The notes beneath the pieces were generated by a model. It did not search any database and had not been told where the DNA came from. It was given only the letters and a program-made list of their open reading frames with translations. A program made the position numbers and the translations under genes. From positions 7,882-71,881 of the forward strand of contig CALAWP010000041.1 in the NCBI GenBank assembly GCA_937895345.1: DNA of 64,000 bases, written 5' to 3'. This document shows positions 1 to 8,638 of this stretch, piece by piece (position 1 is the stretch's first letter; every line of letters starts with the position of its first letter). Source of the stretch: an uncultured Paenibacillus sp. (GTDB lineage Bacteria > Bacillota > Bacilli > Paenibacillales > Paenibacillaceae).

Positions 1-1419
1 ATTGAGGTCGCGTACGAAAGCGTGTACAACGATGCGGGTGCTGACGCGACGGACGCGTTCGACGGGGATCTGTCCGCGAACGTATTGATCTCTGGAGATA
101 CCGTCGATACAAGCGTGCCGGGCTCTTATGTTATTCATTATGACGTGACGGACAGAGCGGGCAACGCGGCCGAACGGGCGACACGCACCGTCACTGTTCT
201 TGAAAGCTCCGACACGCTGCCGCCCGCGTGGCCGGCCGGCAGCTCCGTAACAGTCTCGGAAGTTGCGCCGACAAGCGTTAAGCTAAGCTGGCCATATGCG
301 GAGGATGCTGCTGGCGTAGCCGGTTACCGGATTTACGAAGGGGGCGCGGAGCTTGCGGCCGTCGGTGAGGAAACCACATCTTATACGGTAACGGGGCTCG
401 CGCCGGACAACAGATATGATTTTAAAGTGACGGCTTTCGATGCAAACGGCAATGAAAGTTCGGGGATGGCGGTAGCGGTATACACGCTGAAGGTATCGGG
501 AGGATGCGGAACCTGCGGAGGCGGGAGCGTTGTTTTTCCGGCGCCGTCAAGCAATGCCGGATTGAATCAGGCAGTGCTGCGAATCGGCGGGGAGTCGCTT
601 CCACTTGTGATCGTTGATCAGAACGGCAAACAGGTGTACTGGGCGGAGACGAATGCCGAATGGGCGATGTTTGAGGCAATTCTTGCCGACAGCGGAGCTG
701 CCTATAAATTAAAAAGTATCGCGATCGACGCGCAGGGGCGAGTACAGCTGCGCGAAGGAAACAACGCGTTCGAGCTGGAGGTGAGAGCTGCTGACGGGTC
801 AGTCCAAACGTATGCAATGGTCATCCGCCGGACGGCCGCGGAGCTGCCTGATCAACCGGAGGAGCCGGGATTGCCGGAAGAGCATGTCTCCTCGCTAACC
901 GATATAGCCGGACATTGGGCTCAGGCAGCGATTCAGAGAGCCCGCCAATTAGGTATAGTAGACGGTTATACGAACGGAACCTTCCTTCCGAATGCCTCTG
1001 TTACGCGTGCCCAGTTTGCGGTGATGTTGACCAGGGCGCTTGGGCTGGATGGCGGCGAATCCCATCTGGCATTTACGGATCGCGATGCCATTGGCGGTTG
1101 GGCTGTAGACGCAGTGTCGGCGGCCGTTCAGGCAGGCGTCATTTCGGGTTATGAAGACGGCAGCTTCCGGCCAGGCGATAGTCTGACCCGCGCGGAGATG
1201 GTGACGATGATCATTAGAGCATTGGGACTTTCTAACGGCATAGCCGCCGACTCGAGCGGCTTCTCGGACGCCGCCGGAATTCCAGACTGGGCGAAAGCGG
1301 CGGTAGCGGTCGCCAGCGAGCTTGGTATCGTAAATGGGCGAGAGGGCAATCGGTTTGCTCCGAACGATGCGGCTACTCGCGCGGAGGCCGTCGTCATCCT
1401 GCTAAGGGTGCTGGATTAA
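1..1419 (+). CDS. S-layer-anchored multidomain surface protein, 3' part
   Basis: The frame is open from base 1, so the 5' end lies outside the window; 472 residues are seen. In order these are a DUF5011/HYR-like Ig domain (about 1-70, with YNDAGADATD and the end VTDRAGNAAERATRTVTV), a fibronectin type III domain (about 75-158), a short Gly/Cys linker with CGTC (about 168-176), a cadherin-like beta-sandwich (about 183-280), and three SLH domains (about 298-350, 358-410, 421-472). SLH triplets bind pyruvylated secondary cell-wall polymer, so the protein is held on the cell surface. A catalytic domain, if there is one, would be upstream and is not visible. Domain calls are from sequence resemblance; the SLH repeats are the surest. 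Confidence 0.9.
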   Translation: MEVAYESVYNDAGADATDAFDGDLSANVLISGDTVDTSVPGSYVIHYDVTDRAGNAAERATRTVTVLESSDTLPPAWPAGSSVTVSEVAPTSVKLSWPYAEDAAGVAGYRIYEGGAELAAVGEETTSYTVTGLAPDNRYDFKVTAFDANGNESSGMAVAVYTLKVSGGCGTCGGGSVVFPAPSSNAGLNQAVLRIGGESLPLVIVDQNGKQVYWAETNAEWAMFEAILADSGAAYKLKSIAIDAQGRVQLREGNNAFELEVRAADGSVQTYAMVIRRTAAELPDQPEEPGLPEEHVSSLTDIAGHWAQAAIQRARQLGIVDGYTNGTFLPNASVTRAQFAVMLTRALGLDGGESHLAFTDRDAIGGWAVDAVSAAVQAGVISGYEDGSFRPGDSLTRAEMVTMIIRALGLSNGIAADSSGFSDAAGIPDWAKAAVAVASELGIVNGREGNRFAPNDAATRAEAVVILLRVLD

Positions 1420-1476
1420 CAAAGGAAATAACGGAATAGCAGTACAGTAGGGAAGCCGCCTACCCCACCATCATAA

Positions 1477-1635
1477 ATCGACTGGCAGCTTGGGAGAGCG
1501 GCACACGATGTCGAGCGACATGAACGTTTGATTGAGGGTTATCCTAATCAACCTTACCGTGAGGGCAGGGTTCGCAATCATGCATATATGATGAATCCTT
1601 CGGCGAGCGGAGCTTTGTTCGAGAGTTTGCGGTAG
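1477..1635 (+). pseudogene. possible gene remnant without start codon
   Basis: After a TAA at 1474-1476 one frame stays open for 52 codons to a TAG at 1633-1635 and reads like real protein (for example HDVERHERLIEGYPNQPY, then NHAYMMNPSASGALFESLR). It has no good start codon or ribosome site. I do not recognise the family. It could be the tail of a decayed gene; chance is possible. Confidence 0.3.
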
Positions 1636-1808
1636 GCTGAATGCAGTGCTGATGGTGCACTGCAGCAACGCAGACGGTCCCGGCGGAGCGCTGTAAGTAA
1701 CAAAATATACATTTCAGCAGCGAAAAGGGCCCCTCCGGAGCAGTGGCAGAGGAGACGATGAGGCAAGCTGCCATTTACAGCCTATCGCTCTCGCAACGGA
1801 CATTTTCA

Positions 1809-1817
1809 TGGTATACT
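1809..1817 (+). promoter_or_regulatory. extended -10 promoter candidate for the MFS gene
   Basis: TGGTATACT fits the extended -10 pattern TGnTATAAT with one mismatch, about 46 bases before the ATG at 1863. No good -35 element lies 17 bases upstream, which extended -10 promoters can tolerate. Confidence 0.4.
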
Positions 1818-1862
1818 GGTTTACATCTTATTCATATTTGCGATACGGAGTGAACAGCATCC

Positions 1863-3128
1863 ATGAACGATTCAGACCGACAAGCCGCGACATCATCCGT
1901 TCCAACCTCCGCCGCTCCGGCCGGCGGGGCGGCAGCCCGTTCCGCGCGGGGAACCCAGACCGCCGGCAGTCCGATCTCGGCGACCGCCAGGCAAGAAACG
2001 TGGGCGCTTCGCTCCTTCAGCTTTTCCGCTTATGCGACGCAAGCGCTGGTCGTCTCCTTTTTTCCGCTTTACTTTTTGGAGAGAGGATTTTCGGAAGGGC
2101 AAATCGGCATCATCTATTCGACCGGCCCCTTCATTTCGATATTCGCCAACATTTTGCTCGGCATGGCAAGCGATAAGTTCCGCACCATTCGAAAGTTGCT
2201 CATGCTGCTGTTGTTGGGACAATTGGCAACGATCGCCGTCCTGTATCCCGTCAACCATTTTGGACTCATTTGCGTGGTCATGACCGCGTTTTATTTTTTC
2301 CAGACGCCGATCAATCCGTTGAGCGACAGTCTGATTCTGCTGTCCAGCCGCTACACGGGCACGCCTTATGCGCTCATTCGCATATTCGGGTCGCTTGGCT
2401 TTGCCGCGGGAGCTTATATTTTCGGCCTGGTTTTGAAGGAGATCGGCACGAGCTGGACGCTGGCGCTCACTCTGGGCACCGTTGCGGCCACTTTGCTTTT
2501 GTCATTTTTCATAAAGGATTATCAAGAGGCTTCCCGAAAAATTCAATTCTCCGGATTTTTCAAGCTGCTCCGGCAGCGAAGCGTGGTCCTGTTTTTTGTC
2601 CTGATCTTGCTTATATCGGTGTCCCATCGGATGTACGAAGGTTTCCTTACGGTAACGCTGCGCCATTTGGGCGCCAGCGATTCCTTGATCGGCACCGCCT
2701 GGCTGACTTCGGCCGTAAGCGAAATCCCGATCCTGTTTCTGCTCGGAAAATACGGGCACAAAATAAAAGAGCTGCCGCTCTTGATGTTCGCTTCCCTTAT
2801 GTACGCCGTACGGATGTGGCTGCTCGGACATTTGGACAGTCCCGGCTGGATCGTCGTCACGCAGGTGATGCACAGCGTTTCGTTCGGAATCTACTTTTCG
2901 ACGGCGCTTCGATATATCTCCCATCTTATACCCGACGAATACCGGGCTTCCGGCCAGGCCGTTTATGCCGTCATCTGGACGGGGCTCGCCGGCTTGATCA
3001 GCGGCGTGCTCGGCGGAATGTTGTACGAGGAGCTGGGCCGCCTGGCGTTCTACCAAACCGCATCGGCCATCGCTGTCATCGCCGCCGCCGGCTTCATCGG
3101 CTTCCACTTCAGCCGGTTAAACCGGTAG
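1863..3128 (+). CDS. MFS transporter, HcaT/NupG-like (MFS_1_like)
   Basis: A 421-residue inner-membrane carrier with about 12 hydrophobic segments starting near residue 47, after a Ser/Ala-rich, probably cytoplasmic, N-terminal tail. The first loop has GMASDKFRTIRK, matching the MFS motif-A position (GxxxDRxGRR). The even helix pattern and the PLSDSLILL segment after helix 4 recall the MFS_1_like family that includes HcaT and NupG-type carriers. The substrate cannot be told from sequence. The start is ATG 1863, with GGAGTG ten bases upstream. It stands alone between the SLH gene and the ytpB pair. Confidence 0.8.
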   Translation: MNDSDRQAATSSVPTSAAPAGGAAARSARGTQTAGSPISATARQETWALRSFSFSAYATQALVVSFFPLYFLERGFSEGQIGIIYSTGPFISIFANILLGMASDKFRTIRKLLMLLLLGQLATIAVLYPVNHFGLICVVMTAFYFFQTPINPLSDSLILLSSRYTGTPYALIRIFGSLGFAAGAYIFGLVLKEIGTSWTLALTLGTVAATLLLSFFIKDYQEASRKIQFSGFFKLLRQRSVVLFFVLILLISVSHRMYEGFLTVTLRHLGASDSLIGTAWLTSAVSEIPILFLLGKYGHKIKELPLLMFASLMYAVRMWLLGHLDSPGWIVVTQVMHSVSFGIYFSTALRYISHLIPDEYRASGQAVYAVIWTGLAGLISGVLGGMLYEELGRLAFYQTASAIAVIAAAGFIGFHFSRLNR

Positions 3129-3370
3129 TGGCCCGGCGTTGGCATTGTCCAAGTCCGTCAATGATAACGTTGCAACAACGAATCGGCGTTTGCAGCGTTC
3201 TTTTTTGCGCTGGACCGATGGGCCATGCAGCATGGATCGGCTGCAGCCCCGCCCGCGGCGCGCTCGACGGCCGCAACGTCGTTTTTTGCTCCTGGCAGCA
3301 CCGCTTTCGGATCATTTTGCGGCTGGATTATTGTCGGTTGAAATGGTACATTATTGAGTGGAGGTTGACG

Positions 3371-3694
3371 ATGAAGAACGGCGTTTTTCGGTGGGATGAC
3401 CGATTGAGCATACATATCCCTTGCCTGGACCGGGAGTGGGACCAGTACGGGTATGACGAGCAATCGGCAATTATTGCCGGATGGGAAAGAACGAGAGGTT
3501 CCATTCCGGATCGGATCAAGCAATTCGAGCATCGGATCAAGGAGCTGCTTGCCAGATTGGGAGAGGAAGACAGCTTTGAACGATCGTGCCGGATAAACGA
3601 TGAAATATCGGACTATGCGAGCCGGATTAACGATCTGCAAATCTGGTACCGCATGGATCAGGACGTCGTTGCCGATTCGCGCAGGCATTTATAG
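3371..3694 (+). CDS. hypothetical protein upstream of ytpB
   Basis: A 107-residue soluble protein that I do not recognise. It starts at ATG 3371 behind GGAGG. The N-terminal half is rich in aromatic and charged residues (FRWDDRLS, REWDQYGYDEQ). The C-terminal half looks helical, with heptad-like spacing (IKQFEHRIKELLARLGEE). No Cys pair or membrane segment is visible. It ends 18 bases before the ytpB start, so the two are probably co-transcribed and may share a role. A longer overlapping frame starting at 2270 exists but lies out of frame inside the MFS gene. Confidence 0.75.
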   Translation: MKNGVFRWDDRLSIHIPCLDREWDQYGYDEQSAIIAGWERTRGSIPDRIKQFEHRIKELLARLGEEDSFERSCRINDEISDYASRINDLQIWYRMDQDVVADSRRHL

Positions 3695-3712
3695 ATTTGG
3701 AGGAGGTGCATC

Positions 3713-4795
3713 GTGAGATTAACGACTTTAAGCGGCAGAAGCGCGCCTCGGGGCCCAATCAAGCTTATGCACCGCGTATATAAGTATGTGCTGCCGGAAG
3801 TGGAACGCGAGTTGGACAAGCTTCGCGCCATCGCCGAACGGATTCCGGACCCGGAGCTCAGAACGCAAGCGCTGAACAGCATGTCCGACAAGAAGTTTCA
3901 TTGCCAAGGCGGCGGCGTATATGCGGCGGCCAATTTGGAATACCGTCATGTGCTGACCCCGCTCATCGTCGCATTGCAGACGATCAGCGACTATTTGGAC
4001 AATTTGTGCGACCGCAGCACCTCGCTGGATGCCGACGACTTCAGGCTGCTCCACCGTTCGATGCAGGACGCCGTAAATCCGGCGGCGAAGCCGGTCAATT
4101 ATTACGAGCTTCGAGCCGAAAACGACGACGGCGGTTATTTGCACCATTTGGTCCGAACCTGTCAAACTCAAGTCGCTCTGCTGCCATCGTACGACAAGGT
4201 TCAGCGGCATGTGGAAGAGCTGGTCGGCCTGTACAGCGATCTGCAGGTGTACAAGCATATCCGCAAGGATTTGCGCGAGCCTCAGCTGCTGGCCTGGTGG
4301 GAGGGGCACAAGGAGCGGCATCCGCATTTGAGATGGAACGAATTTGCCGCGGCGACGGGGTCGACGCTCGGCATGTTTATGCTGTTTCTGGCGGCGGCGG
4401 AAGAAGGCCTGTCCGGGGATGACGCAGAGGCGGTGCGCCAGTTGTATTTTCCTCATGTATGCGGCCTGCACATTTTGCTCGATTATTTGATCGACCAAGA
4501 GGAGGACCGCGCCGGGGGAGACTTGAACTTTTGCAATTATTACGAGGACAAAAGTATGCTTGTGGAGCGCATCGGCACCATTGCGAGCCGAGCGCGCGAG
4601 GATGTCGGGAAGCTGCCGGCCTCCGGCTTTCACAGGCTTATTATAGAAGGGCTGCTGGCTTTGTATTTGTCAGACCCGAAGGTGTCCAGCCAGACGGAAG
4701 TGCGCAGAGTGTCCAGGCAGCTCATGAAAAAAAGCCCGTTAACGAGATTGTTTTTTTTCGTGAACAGCGTTTGGATACGCAGGCAGCAGGCCTAG
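3713..4795 (+). CDS. ytpB: tetraprenyl-beta-curcumene synthase (DUF2600)
   Basis: A 360-residue protein matching YtpB/DUF2600. In Bacillus this large terpene cyclase turns all-E-heptaprenyl or tetraprenyl diphosphate into linear or cyclic C35 sesquarterpenes, linked to spores and to the membrane. Asp-rich motifs typical of this unusual class are visible: DYLDNLCD (93-100) and DYLIDQEED (257-265). The start is GTG 3713, set by GGAGGAGGTG upstream. It probably forms an operon with the 107-residue gene before it. pfkA follows after 26 bases and has its own ribosome site. Confidence 0.9.
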   Translation: MRLTTLSGRSAPRGPIKLMHRVYKYVLPEVERELDKLRAIAERIPDPELRTQALNSMSDKKFHCQGGGVYAAANLEYRHVLTPLIVALQTISDYLDNLCDRSTSLDADDFRLLHRSMQDAVNPAAKPVNYYELRAENDDGGYLHHLVRTCQTQVALLPSYDKVQRHVEELVGLYSDLQVYKHIRKDLREPQLLAWWEGHKERHPHLRWNEFAAATGSTLGMFMLFLAAAEEGLSGDDAEAVRQLYFPHVCGLHILLDYLIDQEEDRAGGDLNFCNYYEDKSMLVERIGTIASRAREDVGKLPASGFHRLIIEGLLALYLSDPKVSSQTEVRRVSRQLMKKSPLTRLFFFVNSVWIRRQQA

Positions 4796-4821
4796 TCAAT
4801 TAATAGGGTGGAGGAATAACA

Positions 4822-5790
4822 ATGAATCAAGTTAAATCGATCGCGGTATTGACAAGCGGGGGAGATTCGCAAGGGATGAACGCAGCCGTTCGGGCCGTCG
4901 TCCGCAGCGCATTGTTTCACGGATTGGAAGTTTACGGCGTTCAGCGCGGCTATCAAGGGCTGCTGAACAACGATCTGCGTCCGATGGACCTTCGCAGCGT
5001 AGGCGATATTATACAGCGCGGGGGCACGATCTTGCAAACCGCCCGCTGCAAGGAGTTTGTGACGGCCGAGGGACAGCAGCGCGGAGCCGAGGTGCTTCGC
5101 TCGAGAGGGATCGACGGCCTTGTCGTCATCGGAGGCGACGGTTCTTATCAAGGCGCCAACAAACTGAGCAAGCTGGGCATCAAGACGATGGGCTTGCCGG
5201 GAACAATCGACAACGACATTCCGTTTACGGACGTGACGATCGGCTTTGACACGGCCGTAAGCATCGTTGTCGACGCGATCAACAAAATTCGCGACACGAT
5301 GAGCTCGCATGAGCGTTCGTCGATCGTGGAGGTTATGGGCCGCCATTGCGGAGACATCGCCCTGTACGCCGGTTTGGCGAGCGGCGCCGAGACGATTCTC
5401 GTCCCTGAAGTTCCGTTCGATCTGAACGAGGTGGCCGACCGGATGAAAAACAACTTCGCGAAAGGCAAACGCCACAGTATTATCGTAGTGGCGGAAGGCG
5501 CGGCCAAAGGGGAAGAAGTGTCGCAAAAAATAACCGAAATCAGCGGCATCGAAGCGCGGGTCACGGTGCTTGGCCATATTCAGCGCGGAGGAACGCCGAC
5601 GGCGGCGGACCGGATTTTGGCGAGCAGGCTCGGGGACTTTGCGGTGCGCCAGCTGATGGAAGGCGACTCGGGCAAAGCGTGCGGCGTCGTCAAGGGCGAG
5701 CTGGTTACGACCGATATCGATTTGGTCGCCAGCACCAAAAAGCCGTTTGACATGAATTTATACGAGCTGGCGCTTCGCTTGTCGCAATAA
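4822..5790 (+). CDS. pfkA: ATP-dependent 6-phosphofructokinase
   Basis: A 322-residue enzyme, normal for bacterial PfkA (about 319-322). It phosphorylates fructose 6-phosphate in glycolysis. Visible are the ATP-binding N-terminus TSGGDSQGMNA (11-21), GGDGSYQGA, the catalytic TIDNDI (128-133), the substrate segment EVMGRHCGD, and GHIQRGGTPTAADR. The nucleotide loop carries Gln17 where nearly all PfkA proteins have Pro (GGDSPGMN). The ribosome site is GGAGG before ATG 4822. pyk and accA, the usual neighbours in Bacillus, are not adjacent. Confidence 0.95.
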   Translation: MNQVKSIAVLTSGGDSQGMNAAVRAVVRSALFHGLEVYGVQRGYQGLLNNDLRPMDLRSVGDIIQRGGTILQTARCKEFVTAEGQQRGAEVLRSRGIDGLVVIGGDGSYQGANKLSKLGIKTMGLPGTIDNDIPFTDVTIGFDTAVSIVVDAINKIRDTMSSHERSSIVEVMGRHCGDIALYAGLASGAETILVPEVPFDLNEVADRMKNNFAKGKRHSIIVVAEGAAKGEEVSQKITEISGIEARVTVLGHIQRGGTPTAADRILASRLGDFAVRQLMEGDSGKACGVVKGELVTTDIDLVASTKKPFDMNLYELALRLSQ

Positions 5791-5862
5791 GAACGGGCGT
5801 CCGCTTCGGACGCAACAACAAGAGCGTCGCCGGACGGGTTCCGGCGCGCGCGATCGAACGTA

Positions 5863-5907
5863 AAGCCCCGATTCCGTTGCGGCATTGCCGTAACGATATC
5901 GGGGCTT
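5863..5907. terminator. bidirectional terminator between pfkA and the DUF4015 gene
   Basis: AAGCCCCGAT (5863-5872) pairs with ATCGGGGCTT (5898-5907). The interior GTTGCGGCA/TGCCGTAAC also pairs, giving one long hairpin between two convergent genes. Confidence 0.75.
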
Positions 5908-5931
5908 GCTTGTATGGCCGACGTTAATCGT

Positions 5932-7131
5932 TTATTCGTAATTGACGCCCGGCGAATATTTGTTGCCGGCGTTCCATAACAAATATTCCTGTACGCCGGT
6001 ATCGCGCAGCGCCTTGATTTGCGCTTCCACTTCGGCTTTGCCATATTTGATGTAGTTGCCCTTGCCGAGCCAGCTTGCCGTAAAATCCTGAATCCACGGA
6101 CGCACGATCGGCTTCAGGTTTCCGGTCTCCTCCAGCTTCTTGTTCGTATCCTCCATCGCGCCTTTAATCGTTTCGTACGGATTGCGGTCCGGCGCTTTCA
6201 AATTAAACCAGCCGGTGCTGTAATGGCTTGGATAAATCATCGGCGAAATAATATGGACGTCATTCGATATTTTGACAAAATCTTGACCGATCCCTTCCGC
6301 CGCGGGAACCGAAGCGGCATAACCGAAAATATCGACGGATACTCTCACGCCGAGAGGCTCCAGCTGCTCGCGGGCGTATTTGACGAAGCCGGTAACGGCG
6401 TCGACGCGGGACATATTATCGGTCTTGGAATACGTTAAGGAATCGGCCCGGTTCTCGAATCCTTCGGGAAAGCGGACGTAATCGAATTGGATTTCTTTAA
6501 ATCCGAGACGGGCGGCTTCTTTGGCGACGGCGATGTTGTAATCCCATACTTCCTTGCGGTACGGGTTGACGAAGCTTTCGCCGCGGCCGTTTTTCCAGAT
6601 GGTGCCGTCGGCTTGAAGAAAGCTCAGCTCCGGCTGTTTGACGGCCAGTACGGTATCTTTGAACACGACGATCCGCGCGATCGGATAAATGTCGTGTTTT
6701 TTCAGCTTGGCCATCAGCTGGTCGATGTCGCCGATGAACTTTTTGGCGGTGCCGGTCTCGAGCAGCTCGGGCGTCGTGGTCGGATATGTTATGTACCCAT
6801 TGTCGTCCTTGACGTCGATCACCATACTGTTCAGCTCGGTTTCGTCCACCAGCTTCAGCAGCGACTCCATTCGCGCTCCGCCCGCGCTGTGCGCGGTGAC
6901 GTAAATCCCCTTGACGACAGGGGCGTCAGGCTGGGGATCCTTCTTCGGCAAAGCGCCGTTCTCCGAACCGGCGCCGTTCCCCGCAATGGCCGGCCACACC
7001 GGCTGCAGGATCGTTTCGCCTGCGGATGCGTTAAGGTAAGCGACAGCCAGCTGCTTGGCCGCTGCGCTGTCTTCGCCGCTTCCGGTCAGCAGCCCGTATA
7101 ATAGCATAAATGCGGTAATGATTACGTCCAT
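5932..7131 (-). CDS. putative glycoside hydrolase, DUF4015 family
   Basis: A 399-residue protein with a hydrophobic N-terminus (residues 1-17), probably a signal anchor or signal peptide, a variable linker to about 72, and then a TIM-barrel-like DUF4015 domain related to alpha-amylase-type hydrolases. Typical segments are KGIYVTAHSAGG, the acidic strand VIDVKDDNG, EIQFDYVRFPEG, SVDIFGYAA and ISPMIYPSHYS. Asp and Glu residues at strand ends are candidate catalytic residues. The substrate is unknown; the family is secreted and thought to act on cell-surface glycans. The gene stands alone on the minus strand. Confidence 0.85.
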   Translation of the reverse strand: MDVIITAFMLLYGLLTGSGEDSAAAKQLAVAYLNASAGETILQPVWPAIAGNGAGSENGALPKKDPQPDAPVVKGIYVTAHSAGGARMESLLKLVDETELNSMVIDVKDDNGYITYPTTTPELLETGTAKKFIGDIDQLMAKLKKHDIYPIARIVVFKDTVLAVKQPELSFLQADGTIWKNGRGESFVNPYRKEVWDYNIAVAKEAARLGFKEIQFDYVRFPEGFENRADSLTYSKTDNMSRVDAVTGFVKYAREQLEPLGVRVSVDIFGYAASVPAAEGIGQDFVKISNDVHIISPMIYPSHYSTGWFNLKAPDRNPYETIKGAMEDTNKKLEETGNLKPIVRPWIQDFTASWLGKGNYIKYGKAEVEAQIKALRDTGVQEYLLWNAGNKYSPGVNYE

Positions 7132-7247
7132 TATGCACTCTCCCTGTTAGCTGGTCTGATCAAATTATAAAGCAAGCCAACCTTGCCGGTCACCATTTTT
7201 TTGCGGGACGGCGTCGGAAGACTGCGAAGCTTGCCGTAAACAAAACA

Positions 7248-7274
7248 GCCAGCCGAACGATCAGGTCGGCTGGC
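7248..7274 (-). terminator. minus-strand terminator of the 64-residue gene
   Basis: GCCAGCCGA (7248-7256) pairs with TCGGCTGGC (7266-7274). On the minus strand it is followed by TGTTTTGTTT, downstream of the small gene ending at 7320. Confidence 0.75.
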
Positions 7275-7319
7275 GCATGCGATTCAAGTATACCCGAAAC
7301 ATAACTTGCATGGTCGTAT

Positions 7320-7514
7320 TCAGTGCAGCAAGGCGGAGTTTTGCCCGTTGCATATGCTGATCTGCACAATTTCCATCGCGTCGGCCGGTTCCAGTACGGC
7401 CAGGCCGTCCCTCAAGACGATCCGCATGTCCATTTCGCGCGAGGTGAGAAAAGGACCGAGCTCCGGGGCAAGCAATTCCACGATACGAGACAATTTGACT
7501 GTTTCCATATCCAC
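7320..7514 (-). CDS. small hypothetical protein, 64 residues
   Basis: The start is GTG 7514 with AAAGGGTGAT eight bases upstream. The product is soluble, with an even mix of hydrophobic and charged residues (SRIVELLAPELGPF, MDMRIVLRDGLAVLEPAD) and one Cys. I do not recognise a family. The terminator at 7248-7274 and the ribosome site support a real gene. A 102-residue frame over the same bases (7261-7569) has unlikely composition and is judged a shadow. Confidence 0.65.
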   Translation of the reverse strand: MDMETVKLSRIVELLAPELGPFLTSREMDMRIVLRDGLAVLEPADAMEIVQISICNGQNSALLH

Positions 7515-7666
7515 TGAGCATCACCCTTTCATCCTGATCATTGGCATGACACAACGCAAGGGATTTCAAATGGCATGAAACAATAATACCGCGGGGATAT
7601 GCTTATTATAACAGGAATCGTTGCAAAAACATAGCGGACGCGGGCAAATTCCGCCTTCGCCGGAGC

Positions 7667-8557
7667 TTATGCGGGATCTTCCTTCCGGAAGTCGCCGACG
7701 ATGCCCGCCGTCTCCACTATGTTAATAAAGGCGTGAGGATCGACGGAAACAATCATTTTGCACAGGTCGGCCAGCTCGTATTTCGTTCTTACGGTCATGA
7801 GCATGTCTCTTTCGGCGGAAGAATAAGCTCCCTTTGTCTTGACGATCGTAATGCCTCTCGGATGAGACAACAGCTTGGCGAGAAGCTCCTCCGTCTTCGT
7901 CGTAATAATGAAGGCCGTTACCTTAAGATGGCGCACATGGATCAAATCGACGATCTTGCCCGCCGAAAAGATGGCGATCAGCGAATACAAAGCCAAATCC
8001 CAATTCCGAAGGATGATGACCAGCAAGCCGATGACGAGTCCATTGAGCAAAAAAATGATCATGCCCACCGGCAAGTCCCGCCTGCGCGTCACGATGGAAG
8101 CGACAACGTCAAAGCCGCCCGAAGAGCCGCCGTAGCGAAGCGCCAGACCGCTTCCGAAGCCGATCAATATGCCTCCGAACACCGCGCCGAGAAGAATGTC
8201 GTCCGCCAGATGGTTGATCGGAATCAGCTGCAGGAACAAAGCGGCCGTCACGACGGAAACCGCGCTCAGAATGACGAAGCGGCGCCCGAGCGCGTACCAG
8301 CCCCATACGAGAACGGGAATGTTCAACGCCAGATACAGCCAGCCGATATTGAAGCCGGTCACATAACCGATCATCATCGAGACGCCTGACAGTCCGCCGC
8401 TCAGAAGCTGGTGGGGAATAAGAAACAGATTGAAGCCGGCGGCCACGAGCAGGGAGCCGACCGCCATAACCGGCATATTGATGACGTAACGTTTCAAGCC
8501 GTTATGCAAATCAATCCCTCCAATGCTATGCCCATTAGTATGTCTTTTGTCGGCCAA
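7667..8557 (-). CDS. YitT family membrane protein (DUF161 + DUF2179)
   Basis: A 296-residue protein. Five hydrophobic segments lie between residues 28 and 205, with the family segment LALRYGGSSGGFDVVASIV. A soluble DUF2179 ACT/ferredoxin-like tail follows (about 215-290, VTAFIITTKTEELLAKLL and GAYSSAERDMLMTVV-like). Family members include Bacillus YitT, YqfU and YpjC; their transport role is unproven. The start is ATG 8557. The gene is divergent from cshA with about 80 bases between. Confidence 0.9.
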   Translation of the reverse strand: MADKRHTNGHSIGGIDLHNGLKRYVINMPVMAVGSLLVAAGFNLFLIPHQLLSGGLSGVSMMIGYVTGFNIGWLYLALNIPVLVWGWYALGRRFVILSAVSVVTAALFLQLIPINHLADDILLGAVFGGILIGFGSGLALRYGGSSGGFDVVASIVTRRRDLPVGMIIFLLNGLVIGLLVIILRNWDLALYSLIAIFSAGKIVDLIHVRHLKVTAFIITTKTEELLAKLLSHPRGITIVKTKGAYSSAERDMLMTVRTKYELADLCKMIVSVDPHAFINIVETAGIVGDFRKEDPA

Positions 8558-8579
8558 CTGGTATTCATGGATGCAACTG

Positions 8580-8588
8580 TGCTATAAT
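8580..8588 (+). promoter_or_regulatory. extended -10 promoter of cshA
   Basis: TGCTATAAT is a perfect extended -10 element, 50 bases before the TTG start of cshA. No convincing -35 is seen at 17 bases, as is common with this promoter type. Confidence 0.6.
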
Positions 8589-8638
8589 GATTTGGATATT
8601 CTTTAGTAGGCTGAAGATAGAAGGAGTTTGAGACCAGT

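Larger units (their letters stand above)
1420..1862. other. intergenic stretch between SLH protein and MFS gene
   Basis: No intact gene is seen in these 443 bases. The stretch holds the possible remnant at 1477-1635 and the promoter candidate at 1809-1817. No clear terminator hairpin with a T run follows the SLH gene. Confidence 0.5.

Noticed and set aside
2270..3694. 474-codon plus frame linking the MFS gene to the small gene before ytpB
   Set aside because: Only the last 107 codons read as protein; the earlier part is an out-of-frame shadow.
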